DNA from: Phyllobacterium phragmitis | Lineage (GTDB): Bacteria; Pseudomonadota; Alphaproteobacteria; Rhizobiales; Rhizobiaceae | DNA length: 64,000 nt | Direction of reading: 5' to 3' | NCBI RefSeq assembly: GCF_002980495.1 | Contig: NZ_PVBR01000001.1 | Location: 124,001-188,000 of the forward strand | Part shown: in pieces, positions 8,244 through 18,413 of the stretch | How positions within the stretch are numbered: position 1 is the stretch's first letter | Layout: the number at the start of each line of letters is the position of its first letter | The notes under the pieces: generated by a model | The model's database searches: none | The model's input: the letters and a program-made list of their open reading frames with translations, nothing else | Told to the model about the DNA's origin: nothing | Program-made: the position numbers and the translations under genes

Positions 8244-9344
8244 ATGAAGGAAATCGACCTCGTTTACCGGACGATGTTTGCCGAACTGATCCAGCGCAGT
8301 CTGGATGCGGACTTCAAGACGGCCTATCCGTTGTCGGGAAACTTCGTGGCCGTTGCCGTAAAGGGCAAACGCTACTGGTATTTTCAGGATACGGAAGATG
8401 GAAAGCCGGTCAGGCGTTATGTCGGACCGGAGGCGCAGGAGGATATCACCCAACGCGTCCACGAGTTCAAAACGATCAAGGACGACATTCGCAGCCGTCG
8501 AAAGCTGGTCTCGACATTGACGCGGCAGGCGGGGCTTCCCTCTCCTGAGCGATTTACCGGAGACGTGATCGAGGCTTTGGCGAATGCCGGTTTGTTCCGG
8601 CTGCGGGGCGTCCTCGTCGGAACGGTCGCTTTCCAGTGCTATTCCGGAATCCTCGGTGTTCGGCTTCCCACGGCCTCGATGCAGACGGGCGATGCCGACT
8701 TCGCCCAGTTCCATTCGATTTCGGCTTCGGTCGAAGACACCCTGCCGCCCATGCTGGATGTGTTGAGGTCCGTGGACGAGACCTTTCGCGAGGTGCCGCA
8801 TCAGGGCGACGGCAGGCGGAGCACGCAATTCGCCAATCGATCGAATTATAGGGTCGAGTTCCTGACGCCTAACACCGGCAAATCGGAATATGACGGTAAA
8901 CCGGCTCCCATGTCAGCCCTAGGCGGCGCTTCGGCGCAGCCGCTCCGCTTTCTCGATTTCCTGATCCACGAGCCGGTTCGATCGGTTCTGCTGCACAAAA
9001 GCGGTGTTCCGGTCATCGTGCCCGCTCCCGAGCGCTATGCAATCCACAAGCTCATTATCGCGTCGCGGCGGCAAGTGGAGCGGACAGGACCCGACAAGCG
9101 GGAAAAGGATATCCGGCAAGCGGGTCTGATTATCGAAGCGATGGCTCAGACGCGGCGACAATCCGACGTAGCGCTCGCCTATACCGAGGCGTGGCAGCGA
9201 GGCCCGGCCTGGAGAGAGGCAATCGCCATCGGCCTGTCCTATTTGTCCAAGGAAGCAAAGGTCATATTCGATAAGGCCTTGCTGGAAGGTATGGGAGACA
9301 TAGCAGAAAATCCCGCAGATTACGGGATTCGCCCGGCGACATAG
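8244..9344 (+). CDS. GSU2403 family nucleotidyltransferase-fold protein
   Basis: A 366-residue protein. The central LVGTVAFQCYSGILGVRL followed by QTGDADFAQF looks like the nucleotidyltransferase-fold signature, with the metal-binding Asp pair in GDADF. The N-terminal portion (KGKRYWYFQDTEDGKPVRRYVGP) and the Lys/Arg-rich region near residues 260-300 (APERYAIHKLIIASRR) recall the AbiEii-type minimal nucleotidyltransferases. Biological function is unknown; related folds include antiviral or toxin-type transferases. ATG follows agggtctgccg. It stands alone, between paired palindromic operators and downstream inverted repeats, without an obvious antitoxin. Family assignment is from memory of the motif pattern. 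Confidence 0.75.
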   Translation: MKEIDLVYRTMFAELIQRSLDADFKTAYPLSGNFVAVAVKGKRYWYFQDTEDGKPVRRYVGPEAQEDITQRVHEFKTIKDDIRSRRKLVSTLTRQAGLPSPERFTGDVIEALANAGLFRLRGVLVGTVAFQCYSGILGVRLPTASMQTGDADFAQFHSISASVEDTLPPMLDVLRSVDETFREVPHQGDGRRSTQFANRSNYRVEFLTPNTGKSEYDGKPAPMSALGGASAQPLRFLDFLIHEPVRSVLLHKSGVPVIVPAPERYAIHKLIIASRRQVERTGPDKREKDIRQAGLIIEAMAQTRRQSDVALAYTEAWQRGPAWREAIAIGLSYLSKEAKVIFDKALLEGMGDIAENPADYGIRPAT

Positions 9345-9363
9345 AAGCTTTGAAGGAGGTCGC

Positions 9364-9420
9364 CTGTATATGTAAAATCCAATTTTAGATATACAGACAG
9401 AAAACGGTTTTCTGTCTGTA
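9364..9420. terminator. Two overlapping inverted repeats after the nucleotidyltransferase gene
   Basis: First repeat: ctgtatatgtaaaat (9364-9378) with attttagatatacag (9382-9396), 14 of 15 matched around 3 bases. Second repeat: tacagacagaaaac (9392-9405) with gttttctgtctgta (9407-9420), perfect around one base. They share tacag at 9392-9396, so the two RNA hairpins exclude each other. No T tract follows, so this could be a terminator, an operator pair or a switch. It ends 11 bp before the mosaic repeat. Confidence 0.5.
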
Positions 9421-9431
9421 ACCTCGGCTCC

Positions 9432-9750
9432 TAGAGCGTTTCCTTTTCAGGTGAAAGCGTTGGCGCTTCTATTTATATGAATATTTTAGAGCACGATGCG
9501 AAAAGTGCAAAGCGGTTTTCCGTTTGGAACATTCCGGAATGGGTCCTCGGGTCAAGCCCGAGGATGACGAACTGGAGAGGTTTCCGCCCGTCTCCAACGT
9601 TGACGATTGGCGGAAAGCATCCCTGCAATCGTCATCCTCGGGCTTGACCCGAGGACCCATTCCGGAACATTGCCACTCCACCAGCGGTCAGGCATTAAGG
9701 CCATTGCTATTTAGAGCGACCCCGATCCCATCAAAACAGGAACAGCTCTA
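9432..9750 (-). repeat. Mosaic palindromic element, copy 1 (319 bp)
   Basis: Bounded by tagagc and gctcta. It carries cggaatgggtcctcgggtca and its complement around a conserved non-palindromic core (gaggtttccgcccgtctccaacgtt, here split by copy differences, then gattggcgg and gcaatcgtcatcctcggg). It also has a gaaaagtg...aagcggttttcc module. Copies 2 (51403-51676) and 3 (61272-61558) lie in the opposite orientation. The right end overlaps tldD, whose TAG stop is the first triplet of the element's tagagc end. Confidence 0.85.
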
Positions 9751-11160
9751 AACCGCCGTGCCGCCGACGGTTATCTGGTCCATGCGCAGATGCGGCTGGC
9801 CGACGCCGACGGGCACCCATTGGCCGCCCTTGCCGCAATTGCCGGTTCCGGTGTCGAGCTTCATGTCGTTGCCGATCATCGACACGCGGTGCATGGCGTC
9901 GGGGCCGTTGCCGATCAGCATTGCACCCTTCACCGGCACGCCGATCTTGCCGTTCTCGATCATATAGGCCTCGGTGCAGCCGAAGACGAACTTGCCGGAG
10001 GTGATATCGACCTGTCCGCCGCCGAACGAAACGGCGTAGATGCCTCGTCTGACCGAGGCGATGATCTCTTCGGGCGTCTTGTCGCCGCCGAGCATATAGG
10101 TGTTGGTCATGCGCGGCATTGGCACATGCGCATAGGATTCGCGCCGTCCGTTGCCGGTCGGATTCATGCCCATCAGCCGGGCGTTCTGGCGGTCCTGCAT
10201 GTAGCCGACCAGCTTGCCGTCCTCGATCAGCACCGTCCGGTTGGTCGGCGTGCCCTCATCATCGACGGTCAGCGATCCGCGCCGTTCAGGTAGCGTCCCG
10301 TCATCGACCACGGTGACGCCCCTGGCCGCGACCTGTTGGCCGAGGAGGCCGGCGAAGGCCGATGTCTTCTTGCGGTTGAAATCGCCTTCCAGTCCATGGC
10401 CGACGGCTTCGTGCAGCATGACGCCGGGCCAGCCATTGGAAAGAACGATGTCGAACGTGCCGGCAGGGGCGGGGACCGCCTCCAGATTGACCAGCGCCTG
10501 GCGCAATGCCTCATCGGCGGCGAAGTGCCAGCTGTCGCTGGCGATGAACTCGCCGAAGCCCTTGCGCCCGCCCATGCTGTAGGAGCCCGATTCCTGGCGG
10601 TCGCCATCGCCCGCGACCACCGAAACCGCCAAGCGGACCAGCGGGCGGATATCGCGGACGAAATGGCCGTCGGCGCGCAATATCTCGACATGCTGCCAAG
10701 ACCCGCCGAGCGACACCGAGACCTGCCGGACTTTCGGATCCTTGGCGCGCAGATAGGCGTCGATCTCCTGCAGCAGTTTCACCTTGGCTTCGAAGCCGGG
10801 GCTGCCGAGCGGGTTCTCGTCGCCGTAAAGGCTGCGATTGGTGCCGGGGGGCGGCGCGGCATAGACGCCGGAGTGACCTGTCGCGACGGCCGAGGCAGCA
10901 TCCGCCGCGCGCTTCAGGCTAGCAAGCGAGAGCTCGCCCGCATGTGCATAGCCGACGGCTTCGCCGGCAACCGCCCTGAGGCCGAAACCCTGTTCCTGGT
11001 TGAATGAGCCGGTTTTCAGCCGTCCATTGTCGAAGACGAGCGATTCGGCTTCGCGATATTCGACGAAAAGCTCGCCGTCATCGCTGGCCTTCAGGCTTGC
11101 CGCCACCGTCTTCTGGATATCGTCGCGAGAGACGTCGAAACTGTCGATCAGGCTTTTCAT
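9748..11160 (-). CDS. tldD: Metalloprotease TldD
   Basis: About 470 residues. HEAVGHGLEGDFNRKK contains the HExxxH zinc motif of the TldD/PmbA family; the C-terminal half has the glycine-rich GNGRRESYAHVPMPRMTNTY and TGTGNCGKGGQ segments typical of TldD. With its partner TldE/PmbA (not in the window) it forms a heterodimeric protease acting on small unfolded peptides such as microcin precursors and CcdA. The start MKSLIDSF at 11160 is preferred; a start three codons upstream is possible and neither has a strong ribosome site. The stop codon falls in the terminal tagagc of the mosaic repeat. Confidence 0.93.
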   Translation of the reverse strand: MKSLIDSFDVSRDDIQKTVAASLKASDDGELFVEYREAESLVFDNGRLKTGSFNQEQGFGLRAVAGEAVGYAHAGELSLASLKRAADAASAVATGHSGVYAAPPPGTNRSLYGDENPLGSPGFEAKVKLLQEIDAYLRAKDPKVRQVSVSLGGSWQHVEILRADGHFVRDIRPLVRLAVSVVAGDGDRQESGSYSMGGRKGFGEFIASDSWHFAADEALRQALVNLEAVPAPAGTFDIVLSNGWPGVMLHEAVGHGLEGDFNRKKTSAFAGLLGQQVAARGVTVVDDGTLPERRGSLTVDDEGTPTNRTVLIEDGKLVGYMQDRQNARLMGMNPTGNGRRESYAHVPMPRMTNTYMLGGDKTPEEIIASVRRGIYAVSFGGGQVDITSGKFVFGCTEAYMIENGKIGVPVKGAMLIGNGPDAMHRVSMIGNDMKLDTGTGNCGKGGQWVPVGVGQPHLRMDQITVGGTAV

Positions 11161-11230
11161 GGGTCTCATCCGTTGTAAGGCTACAAGGGATGTAAGGGCT
11201 CGGCCGCGCTGGGGCAACCCGATGTGTAGA

Positions 11231-11310
11231 AGGGAGTAGGGGAATAAGTGAGTAAGGGAGTATGTTGGTGCAAAACCTACTCCCTTATTCCCCTATTCCC
11301 TTACTCCCCT
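11231..11310. repeat. Octamer-array hairpin E1 (RGGGARTA units)
   Basis: An 80-bp inverted repeat whose left arm is tandem agggagta/ggggaata/agggagta-like units and whose right arm is the complement (ctactcccttattccccta and on). The loop is about ggtgcaaa. It lies between the start of tldD and the end of the IalB gene, both on the minus strand, 5 bp from the IalB stop. Three relatives are at 13223, 14981 and 53076. Confidence 0.8.
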
Positions 11311-11314
11311 AAAT

Positions 11315-11881
11315 TCACGGCAGCTTGTCGAAACCTTCGCCGAAGCCCCGCAGTTCGACAGGGATGCCGATGCCTTCCTCAGGCGTCTGGAAGACGATGA
11401 AGGTCGCGGACTTGCCGGTGCGCAGCGTCTCGATCAGCTGATCCTCGAGAATCACTTCCGCATAGCAGCCATCTTCGAAGCAGCGCACGAAATAGGCGCG
11501 GCCGATATCCTTGCCGTCGACATTGAGCCCGAGCCCGTTGGGCAGAAGCACGCCGAGCGGCGCCAGAACGCGCAGGATGCGGGCCTTGTTGTCGGCTGTC
11601 TTCAGAACGACGACGGACAGCCCCAGTTCCGGCCGATCGGCGGCGACCACGTTCTGGATCAGCGCGCATTGCTCGGTCTTCGCGCCGGCGGGCGTGTCGC
11701 ACAGGATCGACCAGGCGCCATGCTGCGAACGCAAGGTGCCGTTCTGCGGCGAAGGTGTTGCTTGCTGCTGGTTCTGCTGGGCGGAAGCCGGGACCGACGC
11801 TGCCGTCGCAAGCAGCGATGCAGCCGCCACGATGCCGAAAGAAAGTGCCGCGAAACGCAGGACAGGGGTGCGAAGGGTCAT
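11315..11881 (-). CDS. Invasion-associated locus B (IalB) family protein
   Basis: About 188 residues with a clear signal peptide (AALSFGIVAAASLLATAASVPASAQ). The mature part has QHGAWSILCDTP, CALIQNVV, VRCFEDGCYAEVIL and TFIVFQTPEEGIGIPVEL, the conserved Cys and strand pattern of IalB proteins. IalB was named for Bartonella erythrocyte invasion; homologues are widespread in alphaproteobacteria, presumably periplasmic, with unclear role. The ATG at 11881 has ggag five bases upstream. It diverges from ctaC across a 446-bp gap. Confidence 0.88.
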   Translation of the reverse strand: MTLRTPVLRFAALSFGIVAAASLLATAASVPASAQQNQQQATPSPQNGTLRSQHGAWSILCDTPAGAKTEQCALIQNVVAADRPELGLSVVVLKTADNKARILRVLAPLGVLLPNGLGLNVDGKDIGRAYFVRCFEDGCYAEVILEDQLIETLRTGKSATFIVFQTPEEGIGIPVELRGFGEGFDKLP

Positions 11882-12327
11882 AAAAGCTCCAGATCGAATC
11901 ACACGAGACGATAACGCGCTGCGCCGGGGATGAAAAGAACACAAACGCGCCGACAGGCTCCATTATTCCCGCACGGTATTCTGTCGGCATTCACCGGCGG
12001 GAACGTTTCATCTCGTGCCGGGAAAACATGGCTGGATTATGTGTATTCAATAGCCGGCAGTGGGCTCATTTGCGCAATTTGAGCCCTTTGGCGCGTGAAA
12101 TTGCGGAATTTTGTCCTGGATAAGCGCAAGGCGCGATTGCTTCGCGACCGTGCCGGCCCCTTTGGTGAGCTTGCGCGAGCCACGCGCAAAAATGCCGCAC
12201 GAGATCATGTTCGCCTTCCTTGCGGTGTGGGATAATGTGTGGTTTGAACACGAGCGACGAACCGGGCGGTTGATTGGCGCCCGGCAAAACGACATGGATG
12301 CAAGGCCTGCAATCGGGAGATTTCTAG
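11882..12327. other. Intergenic region upstream of ctaC
   Basis: A 446-bp gap between the divergent IalB and ctaC genes with no convincing coding sequence. It contains a perfect inverted repeat ttgcgcg - 5 bp - cgcgcaa at 12171-12189 followed by aaaa. The region probably carries the promoters for IalB (minus) and the oxidase operon (plus), but I could not place a convincing -35/-10 pair. Confidence 0.5.
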
Positions 12328-13206
12328 GTGAATAAGAACATTGTCACGACGATGGGTGCTTTGGGTAGCGCTCTCGCGGTGCTGTTTGCCAGCGCGGCCG
12401 CTCATGCGGACCAGCCCAAACCTTGGGAAATGAGATTTCAGGACGCAGCGACCGGTATTGCCGAACAGATCATTTGGTTCGAGCACTATACGCTCTGGTT
12501 CATCGTTCCGATCACCGCTCTGGTTCTCGTTCTCTTGCTATGGGTCGTTGCCAGATACCGCGCAAGCGCCAATCCCGAGCCTTCCAAGGTCGCCCACAAC
12601 ACGCTGATCGAGGTGCTTTGGACGGTAGGGCCGGTGATCGTGCTTCTGTTCCTCGCCATTCCGTCGTTCCAGCTCCTGACGGCGCAATATTCCCCCGATG
12701 AAGCCGGCCTCACCGTGAAGGCGACGGGCTATCAGTGGTATTGGGGTTACGAATATCAGGTCGACGACCCGGTCAGCTTCGATGCGCTGCTGCTGCAGGA
12801 CGGCGAACGCGCCGCCGCCGGCAAGGAAGATCGCGCCGTCTATCCGCGTCTCCTGGCTGTGGATAATGAGGTGGTCGTCCCCGTGGACACGACGGTCCGG
12901 CTTCTGGTGACCGGCGCTGACGTGATCCATTCCTGGGCGATGCCTGCCTTCGGCGTCAAGATGGACGCCGTTCCCGGCCGCATCAACGAGACCTGGTTCA
13001 AGGCCGACAAGCCGGGCCTCTATTACGGTCAGTGCTCGGAGCTTTGCGGCAAGGATCATGCCTTCATGCCGATCGCCGTGCGCGTCGTCGCGCAGGATCG
13101 GTATGATAGCTGGCTCGCGGCTGCCCGCACCGATCTGCAGGGCGCCAACAAGGCGTTGATGGCCTCCATCGAAGCTGAAAAGAATGTTAAAGTGGCTGGC
13201 AACTGA
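12328..13206 (+). CDS. ctaC: Cytochrome c oxidase subunit II
   Basis: A 292-residue protein: signal peptide (SALAVLFASAAAHA), two transmembrane helices (WFIVPITALVLVLLLWVV and VLWTVGPVIVLLFLAI), then a periplasmic cupredoxin domain. The aromatic YQWYWGYEY stretch and the Cu-A ligands in HSWAMPAFGVKMD and YGQCSELCGKDHAFM are intact. It accepts electrons from cytochrome c and passes them to heme a in CtaD. The GTG start has gggaga seven bases upstream. It heads the oxidase operon; the 16-bp tail before hairpin E2 suggests posttranscriptional control of ctaD. Confidence 0.96.
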   Translation: MNKNIVTTMGALGSALAVLFASAAAHADQPKPWEMRFQDAATGIAEQIIWFEHYTLWFIVPITALVLVLLLWVVARYRASANPEPSKVAHNTLIEVLWTVGPVIVLLFLAIPSFQLLTAQYSPDEAGLTVKATGYQWYWGYEYQVDDPVSFDALLLQDGERAAAGKEDRAVYPRLLAVDNEVVVPVDTTVRLLVTGADVIHSWAMPAFGVKMDAVPGRINETWFKADKPGLYYGQCSELCGKDHAFMPIAVRVVAQDRYDSWLAAARTDLQGANKALMASIEAEKNVKVAGN

Positions 13207-13222
13207 GCCGGGCCTTCGTAAA

Positions 13223-14980
<1,758 letters not shown>

Positions 14981-14981
<1 letters not shown>

Positions 14982-15059
14982 GGGAATAAGGGAGTAGGGG
15001 AGTAAGGGAATAGGTTGGCAAAAACATACTCCCCTATTCCCCTACTCACCTACTCCCTT
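14981..15059. repeat. Octamer-array hairpin E3, ctaD-ctaB gap
   Basis: Begins with the last base of the ctaD stop codon: agggaata, agggagta, ggggagta, agggaata, then a ggttggcaaaaac loop and complementary octamers to 15059. It ends just before aaaaagg, the ribosome site of ctaB. Hairpin formation could affect ctaB translation or protect the upstream ctaC-ctaD message. Confidence 0.82.
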
Positions 15060-15075
15060 GAAAAAGGTACTTAAC

Positions 15076-16020
15076 ATGGCCCTAGTCGAGCAAAACAGGA
15101 ACGGCGAGAACGCCACCCGCCTTTCCGAGGCGAGCGCATCGGATTATATCGCGCTGCTCAAGCCGCGGGTCATGTCGCTCGTCGTCTTCACCGGTTTCGT
15201 CGGGCTCCTGGTCGCGCCGGGGCATATGAACCCGGTTCTGGCAGCCATCGCCATCCTGTGCATCGCCGTCGGCGCCGGCGCCTCCGGTGCGCTCAATATG
15301 TGGTACGACGCCGATATCGACGCCGTCATGAAGCGCACCCGCAACCGGCCCATCCCGGCGGGTATCGTCTCGCGTGAGGAGGTGCTGGTCTTCGGGCTCG
15401 TCCTCTCCGCCTTTTCGGTGATGACGCTCGGTCTGCTCGTCAACTGGCTTTCCGCGGCCCTTCTCGCCTTCACCATCTTCTTTTATGTCGTCGTCTATTC
15501 GATGTGGCTGAAGCGCTCCACGCCGCAGAACATCGTCATCGGCGGCGCTGCCGGCGCATTCCCGCCGATGATCGGCTGGGCGGCCGCAACGGGGGCGATC
15601 GGCTGGGAGAGCGTCGTTCTCTTCCTCATCATCTTCCTGTGGACGCCGCCGCATTTCTGGGCGCTGTCGCTGTTCACGACCAATGATTACGCCGCTGCCC
15701 GTGTGCCGATGATGCCGAATGTGCGCGGCGAGGCGTCGACCAAGCTGCAGATCCTGGTCTATACGCTGATCGTTTCGCCCGTCGGCGTGCTGCCATGGGT
15801 GATGGGATTTGCCGGACCGGTCTATGGCATCGTATCGGCGGCTCTGGGCCTGGCTTTCATCATTCATGCCTGGCTGCTGTGGCGCGCCCCGTCAGGCGAA
15901 GCGGCGCTGAAGCCGGCGCGCTCCCTGTTCGGTTTCTCCCTTCTTTATCTCTTTGGCCTGTTCGCGGTTCTCCTCGGCGAGACGCTCGCGCAAAAGGCCC
16001 TGCTTTGGATCGGCGCATGA
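15076..16020 (+). CDS. ctaB: Protoheme IX farnesyltransferase (heme O synthase)
   Basis: A 314-residue UbiA-family membrane prenyltransferase that transfers farnesyl diphosphate to heme b, making heme O for the oxidase. Key motifs: [23 protein letters not shown] (first Asp-rich motif, NxxxDxxxD) and [12 protein letters not shown] with [12 protein letters not shown] (second conserved region). Seven to nine hydrophobic helices are visible. ATG 15076 with aaaaaggt upstream is chosen over a TTG at 15058. The ATG of the next small gene overlaps its TGA. The farnesyl donor depends on Dxs and IspH, both encoded in this window. Confidence 0.96.
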   Translation: MALVEQNRNGENATRLSEASASDYIALLKPRVMSLVVFTGFVGLLVAPGHMNPVLAAIAILCIAVGAGASGALNMWYDADIDAVMKRTRNRPIPAGIVSREEVLVFGLVLSAFSVMTLGLLVNWLSAALLAFTIFFYVVVYSMWLKRSTPQNIVIGGAAGAFPPMIGWAAATGAIGWESVVLFLIIFLWTPPHFWALSLFTTNDYAAARVPMMPNVRGEASTKLQILVYTLIVSPVGVLPWVMGFAGPVYGIVSAALGLAFIIHAWLLWRAPSGEAALKPARSLFGFSLLYLFGLFAVLLGETLAQKALLWIGA

Positions 16021-16193
16021 GTATGGCGGATACGAAAAACGAGCTGGAAACGGTCAGCCAGAGCGACAAGCAGAAAAAGGCGCAGCGCAGCCGCTCCATG
16101 GCGCTTGCCATCGCGCTCGCCCTGTTCGTTCTGCTGGTCTATATCGGCACATGGGCAAAGCTTGGCGCCAACGTGCTGGGCAGGCCACTGTGA
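16017..16193 (+). CDS. Small single-span protein of the oxidase operon (CoxF-like)
   Basis: A 58-residue protein: a charged N-terminus ([24 protein letters not shown]) followed by one transmembrane helix, [25 protein letters not shown] overlap with ctaB and an 8-bp gap to ctaG place it firmly in the operon. Small proteins at this position occur in alphaproteobacterial oxidase operons and are sometimes labelled CoxF; the function is not established and an assembly or stability role is inference. Confidence 0.75.
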   Translation: MSMADTKNELETVSQSDKQKKAQRSRSMALAIALALFVLLVYIGTWAKLGANVLGRPL

Positions 16194-16200
16194 GGACGCT

Positions 16201-16824
16201 ATGACGGAAGAGAAGACGGTTTCCACCAGCACGACCGGCAAAAAGCAGCGCTCCAACCGCGTTGTCGCCACCGCATGCTTTACCTTCTTTATCGCGATGA
16301 TCGGCGCAGCCTATGCCTCCGTTCCGCTTTACCGGGTATTCTGCCAGGTGACGGGCTACGGCGGCACGACGCAGCGCGTCGAGCAGATGTCCGATACCAT
16401 CCTCGACAAGACGATCAATATCCGTTTCGACGCCAACACATCGGGCGCCCTGCCATGGGATTTCAAGCCCAAGCAGCGCGAAGTGACGATCAGGATCGGC
16501 GAGACGAAGCAGATCAGCTACGAAGGCCGGAGCCTGGCTACGGCGCCGACATCGGGCCGCGCCAGCTTCAATGTGACGCCGGATCGCGCAGGCGCCTATT
16601 TCAACAAGGTGCAGTGCTTCTGTTTCACCGATACGACATTGCAGCCGGGAGAGGACATCGACATGCCGGTGGTGTTCTTCGTCGACCCTGATATCGTCAA
16701 TGACCCGGACCTGGAAGATCTCAAAACGATCACGCTTTCCTATACGTTCTTTCCCATTGACAAGCCGCAGCCTGTCGCGCAAAGCGCCAAGCCGGCAGAT
16801 GGAGAAAGCAGCGGAAATTTGTAG
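16201..16824 (+). CDS. ctaG: Cytochrome c oxidase assembly protein CtaG (Cox11)
   Basis: A 207-residue copper chaperone that delivers copper to the Cu-B site of subunit I. One N-terminal transmembrane helix (VVATACFTFFIAMIGAAYAS) is followed by a conserved PLYRVFCQVTGYGGTTQ and a periplasmic immunoglobulin-like domain with the copper-binding NKVQCFCFTDTTLQPGE. ATG 16201 lies 7 bp after the previous stop with gagga upstream. The stop TAG is the first triplet of a tagagc-bounded repeat. Confidence 0.95.
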   Translation: MTEEKTVSTSTTGKKQRSNRVVATACFTFFIAMIGAAYASVPLYRVFCQVTGYGGTTQRVEQMSDTILDKTINIRFDANTSGALPWDFKPKQREVTIRIGETKQISYEGRSLATAPTSGRASFNVTPDRAGAYFNKVQCFCFTDTTLQPGEDIDMPVVFFVDPDIVNDPDLEDLKTITLSYTFFPIDKPQPVAQSAKPADGESSGNL

Positions 16825-16897
16825 AGCAAGTCCAGGAAAAGTGTGAAGCGGTTTTCCCAGGAAAATCATCGGTTTTCCGTCCGGACTTGCGTAAAAC
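16822..16897. repeat. tagagc-bounded palindromic repeat, ctaG-ctaE gap
   Basis: About 76 bp starting at the ctaG stop codon: tagagcaagtcc pairs with ggacttgc at the far side, around aggaaaagtgtgaagcggtt and a second ggttttccg. The module ggaaaagtgtgaagcggtt recurs at 54167 and, slightly changed, in the mosaic elements. It lies within the oxidase operon. Confidence 0.65.
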
Positions 16898-16953
16898 AAG
16901 AGCCAGCCTCGTCTATGGCGAAGCAAGCATGAAGATGAACCTTGGGGATTGAA

Positions 16954-17832
16954 ATGGCTGACGTCCACCAGAAAAATCACGATTATCACATCATCGATCC
17001 AAGTCCGTGGCCGTTTCTGAGCTCCGTCGGCGCATTCGTGCTGGCGCTCGGCGGCATCGCCTATATGCGTTATCTCAATGCGGGTGAGCTGAATTTTTTT
17101 GGCGTCAATCTCGTCACGCCGTGGATCTTCTTCGCCGGCCTCGCCATCGTGCTCTACACCATGTATGGCTGGTGGTCGGATACGATCAAGGAAGGCCGCG
17201 AGGGTCATCACACCCAGGTCGTGGCGCTGCATCTGCGCTATGGCATGATCATGTTCATCGCCTCCGAGGTGATGTTCTTTGCCGCCTGGTTCTGGGCCTA
17301 TTTCGATGTCAGCCTGTTCCCGAACGAGGCGCATCAGGTCGCACGCGCCGCATTCACCGGCGGACAGTGGCCTCCCAAGGGCGTCGAGGTTCTCGATCCG
17401 CTGCACCTGCCGCTTTACAACACCGTCATCCTGCTTCTCTCGGGCACGACGGTCACCTGGGCTCACCACGCTCTCCTGCACAATGACCGCAAGGGGCTGA
17501 TCACCGGGCTGGCGATCACGGTTGCGCTTGGCCTGCTGTTCTCCTCGGTCCAGGCTTACGAGTACATACACGCTCCGTTCGCCTTCAAGGACTCCATCTA
17601 CGGCGCGACGTTCTTCATGGCGACGGGGTTCCACGGCTTCCACGTCATCGTCGGCACCATCTTCCTGTTCGTCTGCCTGCTGCGCGCGATCCGGGGCGAT
17701 TTCACCCCGAAGAACCATTTCGGCTTCGAAGCCGCCGCGTGGTATTGGCACTTCGTCGACGTGGTATGGCTGTTCCTGTTCTTCGCGGTCTATGTCTGGG
17801 GCGGCTGGGGCGCGCCGATGGTCGAGGGATGA
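16954..17832 (+). CDS. ctaE: Cytochrome c oxidase subunit III
   Basis: About 292 residues and seven transmembrane helices; structural core subunit with no redox cofactor that stabilises the enzyme during turnover. Recognisable blocks: HDYHIIDPSPWPFLSS, MFFAAWFWAYFDVSLFP, and GATFFMATGFHGFHVIVGT followed by HFGFEAAAWYWHFVDVVWLFLF, including the conserved lipid/Glu region. ATG 16954 follows ggggattgaa. It closes the oxidase unit before an intrinsic terminator. Confidence 0.96.
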   Translation: MADVHQKNHDYHIIDPSPWPFLSSVGAFVLALGGIAYMRYLNAGELNFFGVNLVTPWIFFAGLAIVLYTMYGWWSDTIKEGREGHHTQVVALHLRYGMIMFIASEVMFFAAWFWAYFDVSLFPNEAHQVARAAFTGGQWPPKGVEVLDPLHLPLYNTVILLLSGTTVTWAHHALLHNDRKGLITGLAITVALGLLFSSVQAYEYIHAPFAFKDSIYGATFFMATGFHGFHVIVGTIFLFVCLLRAIRGDFTPKNHFGFEAAAWYWHFVDVVWLFLFFAVYVWGGWGAPMVEG

Positions 17833-17858
17833 GCCGTTAGATATTCAGTCCTATGGGG

Positions 17859-17887
17859 GGCGGCTGTGGAGACACGGCCGCCTTTTG
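17859..17887 (+). terminator. Terminator after ctaE
   Basis: ggcggc (17859-17864) pairs with gccgcc (17877-17882) around a 12-base loop and is followed by ttttgtta. It lies 27 bp after the ctaE stop, just before a tagagc-bounded repeat. A modest stem and short T tract, but well placed. Confidence 0.5.
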
Positions 17888-17890
17888 TTA

Positions 17891-18014
17891 TAGAGCAGTT
17901 TCTGTTTTGATGGAATCGCGAGGCAACCCCCTCTGCCCTCCTGAGCTTGTCGAAGGGCGGGCAGAGGGGGGTATCTGTCCCGCCAACGTTTCCAATTCGA
18001 AATGAAATGCTCTA
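17891..18014. repeat. tagagc-framed element with ccccctctg core, copy 1
   Basis: 124 bp bounded by tagagc and gctcta. The left flank (tttctgttttgatggaatcg) and right flank (tatctgtcccgccaacgttt) are shared with the element at 56477. The core is an accccctctgccct...gggcagaggggggt palindrome. The frame resembles the mosaic repeats (gttttgatggaa, tagagc ends) while the core resembles the 160-bp element family. Confidence 0.75.
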
Positions 18015-18026
18015 AGGACAAGCCCC

Positions 18027-18413
18027 ATGCCGAACGACCCATCCATCCACCCGCCGGTCGAGCCCATTCGGGCAGGCATCCTGGGGCGCTGCCCGCGCTG
18101 CGGCCAGGGGCGGCTGTTCGACGGCTATCTGACGACCGCCAAGAGCTGCAGCAATTGCGGGCTGGATTATTCCTTCGCCGATTCCGGCGACGGTCCGGCT
18201 GCTTTCGTCATCCTCATCGTCGGTTTTCTCGTGGTCGGTCTGGCGCTCTGGATGGAAGTCACCCTCAACCCGCCGCTCTGGGTGCATTTCGTTCTCTGGG
18301 TTCCGTTGACGATTGTCTTGAGCCTCGTTCTCCTGCGCTGGATCAAGGGCATCCTGATCACGCTGCAATACCGCAACAAGGCCGCGCAGGGGCGTCTGGA
18401 CGACCGGAAATGA
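18027..18413 (+). CDS. DUF983 family membrane protein
   Basis: A 128-residue protein. The N-terminus has two CxxC pairs (GRCPRCGQG and KSCSNCGLDY) that likely bind zinc, followed by two hydrophobic helices (AAFVILIVGFLVVGLALWMEV and HFVLWVPLTIVLSLVLL). DUF983 genes usually lie between ctaE and surf1 in alphaproteobacteria, suggesting a role in oxidase biogenesis; biochemical function is unknown. Its TGA overlaps the ATG of surf1. Confidence 0.88.
   Translation: MPNDPSIHPPVEPIRAGILGRCPRCGQGRLFDGYLTTAKSCSNCGLDYSFADSGDGPAAFVILIVGFLVVGLALWMEVTLNPPLWVHFVLWVPLTIVLSLVLLRWIKGILITLQYRNKAAQGRLDDRK

Noticed and set aside
9535-9670. Insertion sequence
   Set aside because: The paired palindromes suggest a mobile element, but there is no transposase frame and no clear target duplication.
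12111-12335. A 74-codon frame ahead of ctaC
   Set aside because: It overlaps the ctaC start in another frame and shows no ribosome site or family.
16054-17751. A 565-codon open frame antisense to ctaG-ctaE
   Set aside because: Crosses two well-defined genes and their gap, with no family resemblance.
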